Of a DNA stretch of 64,000 nt, positions 42,371-50,236 are shown piece after piece. How positions within the stretch are numbered: position 1 is the first letter of the stretch; each line of letters opens with the position of its first letter. Both the position numbers and the translations under genes were made by a program. Under the pieces are notes generated by a model. That model made no database searches and was not told where the DNA came from. It saw nothing but the letters and a program-made list of their open reading frames with translations. The DNA is from a virus: positions 90,496-154,495 of the IMG/VR virus record IMGVR_UViG_3300035183_000733; one strand, given 5' to 3'.

Positions 42371-42764
42371 GTTTTTTCTTCCTGTATGTTTTATGGTCCA
42401 TCCACCCGATCTCCGTCAAATATCCCAAATCCCTGCGCCTCCTGCCTGTGAAGAACAAAGTGTATACGCTCGGAGAGTGTAATTGTTCTATCTTGTGGAA
42501 CTGCTCAGCCTTGCGCCCGACGAACTTGCCGGGCCCGAGTATCAGAGTGTCGTACCTCCCTTTCCTGCCGTCCCTCGCCGGCATCCTCTCGGAAAAGAAC
42601 CCCCTCAGCACAAAGGACGTGTAATTCCAGGGGTGGTCGTGCATGTGCTTATCCTCGTCCGCCTTGTATATCCCGTGTATGTAAATGGAGAACCATGGCG
42701 TCTCTATTATACGCCAGCGCTTGAAGTGCAGCTCGCCGTCACGGCTCTTTATTTCCTTTATCAA
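42363..42764 (-). CDS. Cupin-fold protein
   Basis: 133 aa. HMHDHPWNYTSFVLRGFFSE, LGPGKFVGRKAEQFHKIE and VYTLFFTGRRRRDLGY follow the two cupin motifs, with His residues placed for one metal. Resembles cysteine-dioxygenase-like cupins seen in phages. Substrate unknown. Confidence 0.75.
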   Translation of the reverse strand: MIKEIKSRDGELHFKRWRIIETPWFSIYIHGIYKADEDKHMHDHPWNYTSFVLRGFFSERMPARDGRKGRYDTLILGPGKFVGRKAEQFHKIEQLHSPSVYTLFFTGRRRRDLGYLTEIGWMDHKTYRKKKHE

Positions 42765-42778
42765 AAAACAGTCCCATA

Positions 42779-43633
42779 TTACTTAAGCATTTGCATTGCT
42801 ATGTCTGCGCCGGGCACGTGGTTCATCAGCGCCATAACTACGTACAGCGCGGCCAGCACCAAAAGGTAAAGCGCCATCGACTTTATCATCATGCGCCCGT
42901 CCATTTTCTCCGTAGTATCGCGGTGCTTCTCTATCAGCTCGTCCATGATCTTCGCGCTCTCATCGGTCAGGTTGGGCTTGTGCTTCTCCAGTTCGGTCAA
43001 CGTCTGCTGTATCTTGTGGCTCTGGTACTCGAAGTAAAGCTCGAGGCCACCGATTATTATCAGGACGACAAACGTCCACAGGCCGAGAAACACGACGGCC
43101 GCAAGCATGGCAAGCAGCGCAAGCAGCATGTACGCGAACCCAACGCGCTTGTCTATCGACAAGGTTATTGATTTCAGCACCCTGCCTCCGTCCAGTGGGG
43201 TAACAGGGAACAGATTAAGTATGTTGACCATGGCCATCCACGATGCGCACGCGGCAAATAGGGGGTCCATGGTGGCGCAGTATATGACAAGAGACACCAC
43301 CGATAGGGCGAACCCGAATATGGGCCCCATCATAGCGATGTAGACCTCATCCCACCTCGACTTGGCCATGCCGTCCGAGACCGCGAGACCGCCGACGAAC
43401 GGTATCAGGTAGATGCCCTTGGTCTTTATGCCGCAACGCTGCATAGCCCAGATATGACCGTACTCGTGGACTATCAGCATGGACAATATTATCACGGAAA
43501 ATTGCCAGGTGAATATGTATGCGTAAGCGGCGAACGAAACGCCGGCGAGAACGAACTTTGTGCTTTTTGCGAGTATGCTCAGGATCTTTGATCCTATCTT
43601 CAGAGCTATCGCTAATAATCCGAATTTTTTCAT
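42779..43633 (-). CDS. Site-2 protease-like intramembrane metallopeptidase (M50)
   Basis: 284 aa. Zinc site HEYGH (residues 56-60) inside a membrane span, and the second signature NILNLFPVTPLDGG with Asp148. About six spans; a cytoplasmic coiled segment (about 205-260) and a final span. S2P enzymes cut membrane-bound substrates such as anti-sigma factors. In a phage this could cleave a host envelope regulator or a phage membrane protein; no substrate is evident. Confidence 0.9.
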   Translation of the reverse strand: MKKFGLLAIALKIGSKILSILAKSTKFVLAGVSFAAYAYIFTWQFSVIILSMLIVHEYGHIWAMQRCGIKTKGIYLIPFVGGLAVSDGMAKSRWDEVYIAMMGPIFGFALSVVSLVIYCATMDPLFAACASWMAMVNILNLFPVTPLDGGRVLKSITLSIDKRVGFAYMLLALLAMLAAVVFLGLWTFVVLIIIGGLELYFEYQSHKIQQTLTELEKHKPNLTDESAKIMDELIEKHRDTTEKMDGRMMIKSMALYLLVLAALYVVMALMNHVPGADIAMQMLK

Positions 43634-43650
43634 CTACACAAATATAACAA

Positions 43651-43673
43651 AAAAGGACACCCTGTCGGTGTCC
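43651..43673 (-). terminator. Terminator
   Basis: ggacacc / ggtgtcc stem (43655-43661, 43667-43673) followed by T6 on the minus strand; ends the operon at 43735. Confidence 0.8.
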
Positions 43674-43734
43674 TGCGCGGAATACGGCTCGCGTGGCCAG
43701 TGCCTTCGTCCTTTGGGCGATGCTAAATTATATA

Positions 43735-44157
43735 TCAGAAGTTGACGGTTATCGTCTTCTTCTTGAAATCGATCTCAATGTCATTGGGGTACATGGAACC
43801 ACCAAACTCAAACTCGCTGGAAAGCACACCGTTCATTTCCCACTCTCCGTCGCCCTTGATGATGCTGAACTCAACCTCATTCTCGCCGTCCTTGTCGTCC
43901 GAAGGTGTGACTACTGTGTAATAGCCGCTGACCCTATGTATAACTGGGGCCATGCTGTTTATGCCAGACTTGCGGTTATCGAAGTTCATCTCCCACACGA
44001 CGGTCAGGTCGTTTGCATCTATGTACTGATCCTTGGACTTGTCCACCACAGTGTCCTCACCGTAGTAGCTGACATCGCGGCGCTGCACCTCGGAAGTAAA
44101 CCCGAAGTCATACATCTCCGCCTTCTCGTTAAGTTCGGTGAACCTCTTGATCCTCAT
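43735..44157 (-). CDS. Putative internal head protein, 140 aa
   Basis: [20 protein letters not shown] leader with the L-N-E site, then a beta-rich domain ([30 protein letters not shown]). Overlaps the upstream membrane gene by four bases. No family recognised. Confidence 0.55.
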   Translation of the reverse strand: MRIKRFTELNEKAEMYDFGFTSEVQRRDVSYYGEDTVVDKSKDQYIDANDLTVVWEMNFDNRKSGINSMAPVIHRVSGYYTVVTPSDDKDGENEVEFSIIKGDGEWEMNGVLSSEFEFGGSMYPNDIEIDFKKKTITVNF

Positions 44158-44579
44158 AACAAAAGTGTTTTTATTAAGTAAGTCACAAGTCCAACGCCAA
44201 ACATGATGGTCCTGTTTAATGGGGTCAACAACTTCTCAGTCTTGGCCGTGGAAGTCTTGCTATGATCGAACCACCCCTTGTCGTACACCCCGTCCAGGTG
44301 ATGCCTCGTCACGTAGTAGGAACCGTCGTGCATGAACGGGAACATCAGTATCATGGAGGCCACGTAATACGCGGTCCATGGTAAGCTTTGCATCTGCGCG
44401 TAGAACGCGACGGCAGCGATGAATGCCACCTGGGCACGCTGCGCCGTGAAGAACGCGTGCTCGTCAACTCCCTTGTGCGCGTCGCACTTTACTTTAGCTG
44501 AGAAATAGTAAGCCTCGCGCACGCCCTCGAAGGCGGCGTAAGCTATCCACAGTGCGAGTATGCCGAGTATGCCGTACAT
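44154..44579 (-). CDS. Membrane protein, about four spans
   Basis: 141 aa: [60 protein letters not shown] and [18 protein letters not shown]. The [14 protein letters not shown] loop has several His. Unknown. Confidence 0.6.
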   Translation of the reverse strand: MYGILGILALWIAYAAFEGVREAYYFSAKVKCDAHKGVDEHAFFTAQRAQVAFIAAVAFYAQMQSLPWTAYYVASMILMFPFMHDGSYYVTRHHLDGVYDKGWFDHSKTSTAKTEKLLTPLNRTIMFGVGLVTYLIKTLLL

Positions 44580-44582
44580 GAA

Positions 44583-45035
44583 TTACTTCTTGTCCTTACC
44601 TTTGTCCTTGCTCTTGGAGGTCTTCTTTGCAGCAGGCTTCTTCTTAGGCTCCGCTTTCTTCTTAGGCTCCGCTTTCTTCTTAGGCTCCGCTTTCTTCTTA
44701 GGCTCCTCTGCCTTCGGCTCTTCCACAATGGGAGCTCCAGCCTTAGGCTCTTCCACCTTCTCTTCAACCACCGGAGCAACTGGCTCGACTATTACCTCGT
44801 CCTTGGGCTGCTCGGTCTCTACCGCAACCTCGGCGTGCATAGGAACTGGTGACACCGACGGGTCCAAAGTCAATGGGTACGCCATGGTCTCTTTCGGCTG
44901 GCAGTTGCTGTTGCTGTCACATCCGCAGTCCTTCTTATGGATCGGCTCCGAACCAGCAGGTACGCTTTTCGCGGCCTTGGCAATGATTACCGCCAGGATG
45001 ACGACAAATGCAATTACTGATACAATAACAAACAT
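44583..45035 (-). CDS. Membrane-anchored Lys/Pro-rich protein
   Basis: 150 aa. One N-terminal span (MFVIVSVIAFVVILAVIIAK), a Cys pair region (KKDCGCDSNSNCQPKE), an acidic-proline linker and a C-terminal tail of AEPKKK repeats (18-bp direct repeats near 44640-44700) ending KDKGKDKK. The tail resembles alanine-lysine-proline tails that bind nucleic acid. Topology would place it in the cytoplasm. Confidence 0.6.
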   Translation of the reverse strand: MFVIVSVIAFVVILAVIIAKAAKSVPAGSEPIHKKDCGCDSNSNCQPKETMAYPLTLDPSVSPVPMHAEVAVETEQPKDEVIVEPVAPVVEEKVEEPKAGAPIVEEPKAEEPKKKAEPKKKAEPKKKAEPKKKPAAKKTSKSKDKGKDKK

Positions 45036-45047
45036 ATCAATTGTGGT

Positions 45048-45452
45048 TTAGTTTTCTTCGTCCTTTTCTTTCTCGTCCTCGGACTCTTCGGACTCTTCGG
45101 ACTCAAAATCGTCTATAGATTTGAGCTTCTTCAACTCCTCATCGTCCGGATCGAGGTAGTCGTCAGTAGCCATGAAATTACCGTACTTGAGCGGTCCAGT
45201 ATACCCGACGGTCTCGCCCGGGAAGTCCTGCGACATTCCCATGCCCGAGATCTCTCCCTGGTACCTGCTGAACGATGAGCTGTCCGCCTCGTCGACACCC
45301 TCGGCCTTCTCAATGTCCGGTTTCTTGTCGGCGTAGTCGTTCCACGTCCAGATAGACCTCTTGTAATTCTTACGTACGAGCTCGTATCCCTTGTCTCCGG
45401 GATATGGCTTGATTGCAGACTTCGGTGGTTTGTATGATGATGTGTCGCTCAT
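45048..45452 (-). CDS. Hypothetical protein with acidic tail
   Basis: 134 aa. MSDTSSYKPPKSAIKPYPGD, then a Tyr/Trp-rich middle and a tail of ES/EE repeats (FESEESEESEDEKEKDEEN). The 9-bp ggactcttc repeat underlies the tail. Shares a base with the next gene stop. Confidence 0.55.
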   Translation of the reverse strand: MSDTSSYKPPKSAIKPYPGDKGYELVRKNYKRSIWTWNDYADKKPDIEKAEGVDEADSSSFSRYQGEISGMGMSQDFPGETVGYTGPLKYGNFMATDDYLDPDDEELKKLKSIDDFESEESEESEDEKEKDEEN

Positions 45453-45835
45453 TACTGTGCGAATACGCCGATGACATCCTTTATTTTTAGCGTGACCGGC
45501 TTCTTGTTGCGGTCCTGCGTCTTGATGTTGTCTCCCTCGATCTCCATTACGACGAACTCGCGCTGCCAGTACTTTGGGTTCTGGACGACTATGAGAACCG
45601 GTCGCTGCTTGCTCGGATCCTTCTCTTCCGCAGCCGCATCCATCTTCCCCTTAATGAATCCGGCAAGGTCCTTCTGGTCGACCATCTCCTTGTCATTCTG
45701 TGCAACGTCTTTGAACACCGGCACGAGTCCCTCGTTTAGTTCTGGATCGGTGCCGCGCTCCTCGTCATTGGGTTCCCTCGGAGCCTCAGCATCCTTCTTC
45801 TCGAAGAGGTCGCTTATTTTCTTAATGTGCTTCAC
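45452..45835 (-). CDS. Putative internal head protein, 127 aa
   Basis: MKHIKKISDLFE|KKDAEAP leader; a second site, ELNE|G, lies near residue 35 (TDPELNEGLVPVFKDVAQND). The C-terminal part is a small beta domain (RPVLIVVQNPKYWQREFVVM). A segment is duplicated in the scrambled copy at 46193-46368. Confidence 0.6.
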   Translation of the reverse strand: MKHIKKISDLFEKKDAEAPREPNDEERGTDPELNEGLVPVFKDVAQNDKEMVDQKDLAGFIKGKMDAAAEEKDPSKQRPVLIVVQNPKYWQREFVVMEIEGDNIKTQDRNKKPVTLKIKDVIGVFAQ

Positions 45836-46191
45836 GAAAAGTAGACTTTCATTTTTGTGTCCGGCTCAACGGCCAGCTCCATATTCTCTATCGCGTACTT
45901 GTGGTTCGCATGCGATGCCGGCAATTCGAGATCTCTCCTTAATGTGCCAGCCGTGTTGGCTCCGGTATCGTTATCGAAGAACCTCCACCACAAACCTGCT
46001 TTTTTAGATCCGCCCTTTATTTTCCTCGCACGTCCGTCCAACGCATCGAGCTCGTCCATGAGCTCTACGAGGTCCCTGTTCTCGAGGTAATTCATGAATG
46101 CAGTCTTCAGGTCTGGCACCAGCGCTTGCAGCGCGGCGTCGAGGTTATCCTCGTTTACCGAAAAATCCTCAAATAGTTTTATATTCTTCAT
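45832..46191 (-). CDS. Putative internal head protein, 119 aa
   Basis: MKNIKLFEDFSVNE|DNLDAAL leader, one of the clearest in the set; then helices (LQALVPDLKTAFMNYLENRD) and a basic segment (RARKIKGGSKKAGLWWRFFD-like). Its first 14 codons are repeated in the scrambled copy upstream (46330-46368). Overlaps the following gene by four bases. Confidence 0.6.
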   Translation of the reverse strand: MKNIKLFEDFSVNEDNLDAALQALVPDLKTAFMNYLENRDLVELMDELDALDGRARKIKGGSKKAGLWWRFFDNDTGANTAGTLRRDLELPASHANHKYAIENMELAVEPDTKMKVYFS

Positions 46192-46192
46192 T

Positions 46193-46368
46193 TATCAATT
46201 GTGGTTTAGTTTTCTTCGTCCTTTTCTTTCTCGTCCTCGGACTCTTCGGACTCAAAATCGTTTAGTTCTGGATCGGTGCCGCGCTCCTCGTCATTGGGTT
46301 CCCTCGGAGCCTCAGCATCCTTCTTCGTTTACCGAAAAATCCTCAAATAGTTTTATATTCTTCATTTA
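46193..46368. repeat. Scrambled partial copy of 45039-46192
   Basis: Three fragments of the adjacent 1.15-kb unit, joined in the same order: 45039-45113, 45735-45797 and 46155-46192. Joins show 2-4 shared bases. One 9-bp repeat unit is missing in the first piece. The copy encodes only a 17-codon frame starting MKNIKLFEDFSVN. Best read as a tandem duplication that later lost most of one copy. Confidence 0.9.
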
Positions 46369-46892
46369 ACAATGTAGTTTAGTTTGCCGGCTTCTACCTC
46401 CTGCATCTTCCAAGCGCCCTGGCCACCTGGCCACTTGTCGAGATGCGCAGTCATCTTAGACGTGTACTGAGTGTTCCTCAGGTTAGCCTGCATCTCGTCG
46501 TAGAACTTGGTAACTTTCGGATTCTTCTGCAGGTAGTCCTCAACGCATTTGCAGAGCATCTCGAGTACTTTGTTGAGTTCACGCTCGTCGACCTCGATGT
46601 GGTTGTCGTTGGTCTCGAAATTTCCCTTGTCGATAACAGCCTGATCGATAGCATCGACCGGCAATTCCGTTATGGACAGCACTGAGTATTCGGCCTTGCC
46701 CTCAGATGGTTGTGCGAACTTGCTGAACTTGCCGATGCTTATCACGAAACCGCGCTGAGTCTCCGCCCCTACCTTGAAGAAGTAGTTAGCCACGTCGCCG
46801 TTCTTGGCGTAGAAAAAAGGAAGATCGCCGTAGCCGTCCTCGTTTACGTAGTTCTCGTTTACGAACCTATCGAATGTGAATATCTTCCTCAT
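46362..46892 (-). CDS. Putative internal head protein, 176 aa
   Basis: MRKIFTFDRFVNE|NYVNEDG leader with two VNE sites; then beta strands (GFVISIGKFSKFAQPSEGKA) and a helical C-terminus (VLEMLCKCVEDYLQKNPKVT). Shares its first base with the upstream gene stop. No family known. Confidence 0.6.
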   Translation of the reverse strand: MRKIFTFDRFVNENYVNEDGYGDLPFFYAKNGDVANYFFKVGAETQRGFVISIGKFSKFAQPSEGKAEYSVLSITELPVDAIDQAVIDKGNFETNDNHIEVDERELNKVLEMLCKCVEDYLQKNPKVTKFYDEMQANLRNTQYTSKMTAHLDKWPGGQGAWKMQEVEAGKLNYIVK

Positions 46893-47218
46893 TAGTCCTC
46901 CATTTTGTATTTGATGTCCTTGATGTGCGGGAAGTACGCCTTGGCCTCTTCCGGCACCATCTTATTGCCGTAGTCCGCGATAGCGAATGCGTCCTGCCGC
47001 TCGTCACGCTCATCGGCCACGCCCATGTAAGCGGTCCAGTAGTTCATCTTCGTGTTGTGCACGGCAACGATACCTACCGTCCCCCATTTACCGGCTCCGC
47101 GCCACTCAACGCCAATGATTGTGCGCTCGTCATCGAGCTTCTTCCAAGCGTTGGCCTTCTCCGCTTCGAGCGCCTCATTGCGGGTCGTCTCGAACTCTCC
47201 GAATTTCTTAAGTCCCAT
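46892..47218 (-). CDS. Putative internal head protein, 108 aa
   Basis: MGLKKFGEFETTRNE|ALEAEK leader (K.F..F...NE), then a small beta domain (TIIGVEWRGAGKWGTVGIVA). First gene of the run down to 43735; a GATATATAA element lies about 95 bases upstream. Confidence 0.55.
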   Translation of the reverse strand: MGLKKFGEFETTRNEALEAEKANAWKKLDDERTIIGVEWRGAGKWGTVGIVAVHNTKMNYWTAYMGVADERDERQDAFAIADYGNKMVPEEAKAYFPHIKDIKYKMED

Positions 47219-47311
47219 TACTTCTTAAGAGTTAGTTTTACGGACTCGTCCGCCTCATTGATGCGTTAAAATTGTTTATTTTGCTCATTGTAGTGGTAAC
47301 TATTTCTTTTC

Positions 47312-47320
47312 TTATATATC
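47312..47320 (-). promoter_or_regulatory. Putative -10 element GATATATAA
   Basis: Upstream of the operon of leader-bearing genes 47218-43735; preceded by an AAATTTC block as in the head operon promoters. Confidence 0.45.
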
Positions 47321-47551
47321 ATTCAGAAATTTCTGTTCTTCGGGTATTTCGTGAAGTTAAATGTCATGTCCGGGGACTGGTCGATGAGCCCCTGAGTTAT
47401 ATATATCGATTTCGACCCACGGAAGTCCAGTCCAGTCCAGTCCTCGCTCGAAAAAGTGCTCTGCCCGCACAAACCATCTTCGGCGTGACAACGAGGTCGG
47501 GCCGTTGACCATGCACCAGGGTCTAATCTGTATCTGGGTAAAAAAATTAAA

Positions 47552-47575
47552 AACCGTTCCCTCTACGGAACGGTT
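47552..47575 (-). terminator. Terminator
   Basis: aaccgttcc / ggaacggtt stem, T-rich on the minus strand; ends the gene at 47618. Confidence 0.85.
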
Positions 47576-47617
47576 ATTGTAGAGAATGAATGTTATCTGC
47601 TTGGTACTGTGCATCCA

Positions 47618-49546
47618 TTACTGATTGGCGGGTTCTTTGCTATTATGGATGTCGTTCCTAAGTATAGGATACAAGCCCTGCACCGTCTTTGGCACGTGCG
47701 TCTTGAACTCGCCGAACTTGTCCTCGTCCACGAGCTTGCGCACGTCGGTACCCGATATGATCCTCCGAGTCTCCATCACCTCGAACTTCTCGTCGAGGTC
47801 GAGCTCGTTGTTGCGCTTGAAGTTAAACTCGAGCTGCTTGCGGTAGTCGTTTATCCTGTCAGGACCCGCGCCCCACAGTATCGGCTCGAACTCCGGCCTC
47901 AGCGAATCTATGATGTCCTGTATGAAGCCCCTGCCGACTATCCTGTAGCCGATCACGAGGTCGTTGGTGTCCTTGTGCAGGTTGCCAAGCATCGTCCTCA
48001 GTGTGGATATAGTGAACGGGCTGTTGCCCGACTTGTTGTGTCCCGGATGCACGGCGACTATTACGACGGGCAAGCCGTTGGCCTCGTTAAGTTCCTTCAC
48101 CATCTCGGCGTGCCCGTTGTGGAACGGCTGGAACCTTCCGACTATTATGTTAACCCTCTTTCCCTTCTTCTTGGATTTCTTCTTGACGTCCTCCTCTTCT
48201 TTCGGCTCATCGGCGGACAAAAGGTCCATAGTGTTTTTGAGCCCGGTCATTTCAGGATCGGAATCATCCACAGAATCACCATCGGTGTCTGCGTCCTCGT
48301 CCTCAACTTCGGGCCTGCCCCTCTGTGCTATGAACTCGCCGAACAATGGCACGTCGTTTTCGTTGAGGCTCTCCCTTAGGTTCTGTGATAGGTGGTTGTT
48401 TATCTTGTCTATGGTGCCATTGAACTGGCGGATAACCTCCTGGCTGAAGAAGTTGTTTGCCTTCTTCTTGTGCTTGCGCAGAGATGCCAGCATTATCTTG
48501 AACAGTTTCTTGTACGAGTCCGCCGAGTCTATGAGATCGAGCGCCTCCTGGTTCGGTATCATCTGCCTGTTGAGGTCGAACTCCTTTTTCTTCATGTAAG
48601 CCGGCTCGGAGAAGTTGATGTTCTTGTAGTCCTCCCCCCTTTCGGATATGAACTTTATGAATAGGTCGCAGATGAAGTTTATGTACCTGTCGTCGAAGTT
48701 ACGCCCCTTCGGCTTGAACTTCTTTAGGTTTAGGTTCTCGACGTAGTTGGCTATGTCGATGAGCGTCATGTAATAGATGTCGTTCGGCGTGTCGTTCGTC
48801 TCGTTGACCCTGTTCTGCGCCATCTGCGAAAATATCGGGTCCACCATCTTGGCAAGCACCACGTCATCGTCGTCGCTGCCGAACCTAAACACTATTCCCT
48901 CTATTGGCTTCTCCAGATCCTTGTTCAGGACCGTGCTGCGCATCTTTGGGTTCAGAATGGATATTACGTACTTCACGAAGGACTCGGTCTTGAACTTCTT
49001 CTCGAGCTCGGCCTGCGGCGTGTCGAGGAAGTCGAGGATCTTTATCCTCTGGTCGTCGTTGAGAACGCCCTGGAATATTATCGGCGCGCGCTCCACCTGC
49101 AGGATGTCTGCCCACTTATCGAGCTCTTCCTTGTCCTGGATTGTACGGACCATCTTGCCGGCCGAGTTTTTCACGTGAATGTACGACAGCACCAATCCGT
49201 TCTTCGGGAGCTTGTCATAAACAAGCTCCTGCGGATTTGAGTTGGCGAAGTACTCCATACCGAACCTCCATCCACTGGGTAGCTTGGCAAGCACCTTGTC
49301 GCCAAGGCTGTTGATATGCTCGATAGGTGCCTCGTAATAACGCACGAGGGTCCTGTCCACCTGGGAAATTGGGTTTGTAGTGTTGCGCTTGAAGAATTCG
49401 ATCTTCTTGCTGATCGGATTCTTCTCTACACCAAAGGCGCTCGCGTCGAGCTTTTCGTTTATAGTGACATAACTGTCGAATAGTTTGTCCAGAAAATCTT
49501 TGCCCTTCTTTTTGTAGATTTCGTTTAAGTGTGCTATTCCCGCCAT
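47618..49546 (-). CDS. RNA ligase-like / NMN adenylyltransferase-like fusion
   Basis: 642 aa. N-terminal covalent nucleotidyltransferase (RNA/DNA ligase superfamily): motif I EKLDAS with Lys32, motif IV EGIVFRF near 216, motif V VLAKM with Lys233. A helical middle and acidic linker (about 400-460) follow. The C-terminal HIGH-type domain has VGRFQPFHNGH, WGAGPDR and RIISGTDVRKLV, as in NadM/NMNAT. It could ligate RNA and make NAD; the HIGH domain could instead use another nucleotide. The NAD theme (nadE, ligA) supports NMNAT. LNEND near residue 390 echoes the leader motif but is internal. Confidence 0.82.
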   Translation of the reverse strand: MAGIAHLNEIYKKKGKDFLDKLFDSYVTINEKLDASAFGVEKNPISKKIEFFKRNTTNPISQVDRTLVRYYEAPIEHINSLGDKVLAKLPSGWRFGMEYFANSNPQELVYDKLPKNGLVLSYIHVKNSAGKMVRTIQDKEELDKWADILQVERAPIIFQGVLNDDQRIKILDFLDTPQAELEKKFKTESFVKYVISILNPKMRSTVLNKDLEKPIEGIVFRFGSDDDDVVLAKMVDPIFSQMAQNRVNETNDTPNDIYYMTLIDIANYVENLNLKKFKPKGRNFDDRYINFICDLFIKFISERGEDYKNINFSEPAYMKKKEFDLNRQMIPNQEALDLIDSADSYKKLFKIMLASLRKHKKKANNFFSQEVIRQFNGTIDKINNHLSQNLRESLNENDVPLFGEFIAQRGRPEVEDEDADTDGDSVDDSDPEMTGLKNTMDLLSADEPKEEEDVKKKSKKKGKRVNIIVGRFQPFHNGHAEMVKELNEANGLPVVIVAVHPGHNKSGNSPFTISTLRTMLGNLHKDTNDLVIGYRIVGRGFIQDIIDSLRPEFEPILWGAGPDRINDYRKQLEFNFKRNNELDLDEKFEVMETRRIISGTDVRKLVDEDKFGEFKTHVPKTVQGLYPILRNDIHNSKEPANQ

Positions 49547-49559
49547 AACTTTCTGTTTA

Positions 49560-50027
49560 TTAGTTAAGGTTTATCTTTATCTTCTTCTTGTTTTTATATA
49601 TCACCTCTTGATCGCCTATCGTTACCTGACCGTTTAGCGGCAACGTGAAGTTCAGGATGACATTCTCTATGGCGGTGATCACGACCTCGAGGAACCTCCT
49701 TGATTTGTACTTCAGCGCATTGGGATCTATGCTTTTTATGTACCCATACAGCTCTATCAGGTTCTCGTCCTTCTGGTGCTGTATTATCTCGTACAGGTCG
49801 CTCTCCACTTCATATACAACCTCGTCCCCTATCCATATATCCCAGTTGCCAGTGAAGTTGGGACCCATGAACCCGGAATCGCCTCGCATCGTCACGAACG
49901 ATACAGTCTCGTCCTCGTGCTTCTCTGCACCTATCACGCTCTCGCCTAAGAACAACTGCAGCGCGACAATCAGGAAGCTATTACTATTCTGCACCATCGG
50001 GTTTCTATTTCTTTTTGAGTTCATCAT
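49560..50027 (-). CDS. Hypothetical protein, about 145-155 aa
   Basis: Start at MMNSK or MVQNSNSFLIVALQLFLGES. Beta-rich middle (FTGNWDIWIGDEVVYEVESD) and strands near the end (NVILNFTLPLNGQVTIGDQE). Could be a virion component by composition; no family match. Confidence 0.5.
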   Translation of the reverse strand: MMNSKRNRNPMVQNSNSFLIVALQLFLGESVIGAEKHEDETVSFVTMRGDSGFMGPNFTGNWDIWIGDEVVYEVESDLYEIIQHQKDENLIELYGYIKSIDPNALKYKSRRFLEVVITAIENVILNFTLPLNGQVTIGDQEVIYKNKKKIKINLN

Positions 50028-50077
50028 CTATTTTATACCCCACAACCCAATCTGTTTCATATACCCATATAAACCCC

Positions 50078-50179
50078 TTATGTGTTAGTTCTACGCTCAG
50101 TCTTTGGGATTAGCTCGAATGCAAAATTATCTTCGCCATATTTGTTCCAAGCCCTCTGTATGCACATTTTTATGAACAT
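50078..50179 (-). pseudogene. Remnant of a GIY-YIG endonuclease
   Basis: 33-codon frame: MFIKMCIQRAWNKYGEDNFA and FELIPKTERRTNT. IQRAWNKYGEDNFAFE is the conserved helix after the catalytic Arg in GIY-YIG nucleases (RAWNKYGE.NF.F). The GIY and YIG strands and the rest are gone. AT-rich, like the intact nuclease at 30006. Confidence 0.65.
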
Positions 50180-50236
50180 TACCCAATTAAAAATCACCTG
50201 TGTTTTTTATTTACTATGCGATATATGCCAGGTATA

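Larger units (their letters stand above)
47219..47617. other. Intergenic control region
   Basis: No gene. Contains GATATATAA at 47320-47312 (minus) with AGAAATTTCTGAAT before it, a second TATATATA run near 47399, and the terminator at 47552-47575 of the ligase-adenylyltransferase gene. A ccagt triplet repeat lies near 47430. Confidence 0.5.

Noticed and set aside
49590-49600. TATATAA element inside the gene at 49560-50027
   Set aside because: It lies within coding sequence near the 3' end with no gene start nearby downstream that needs it; probably chance.
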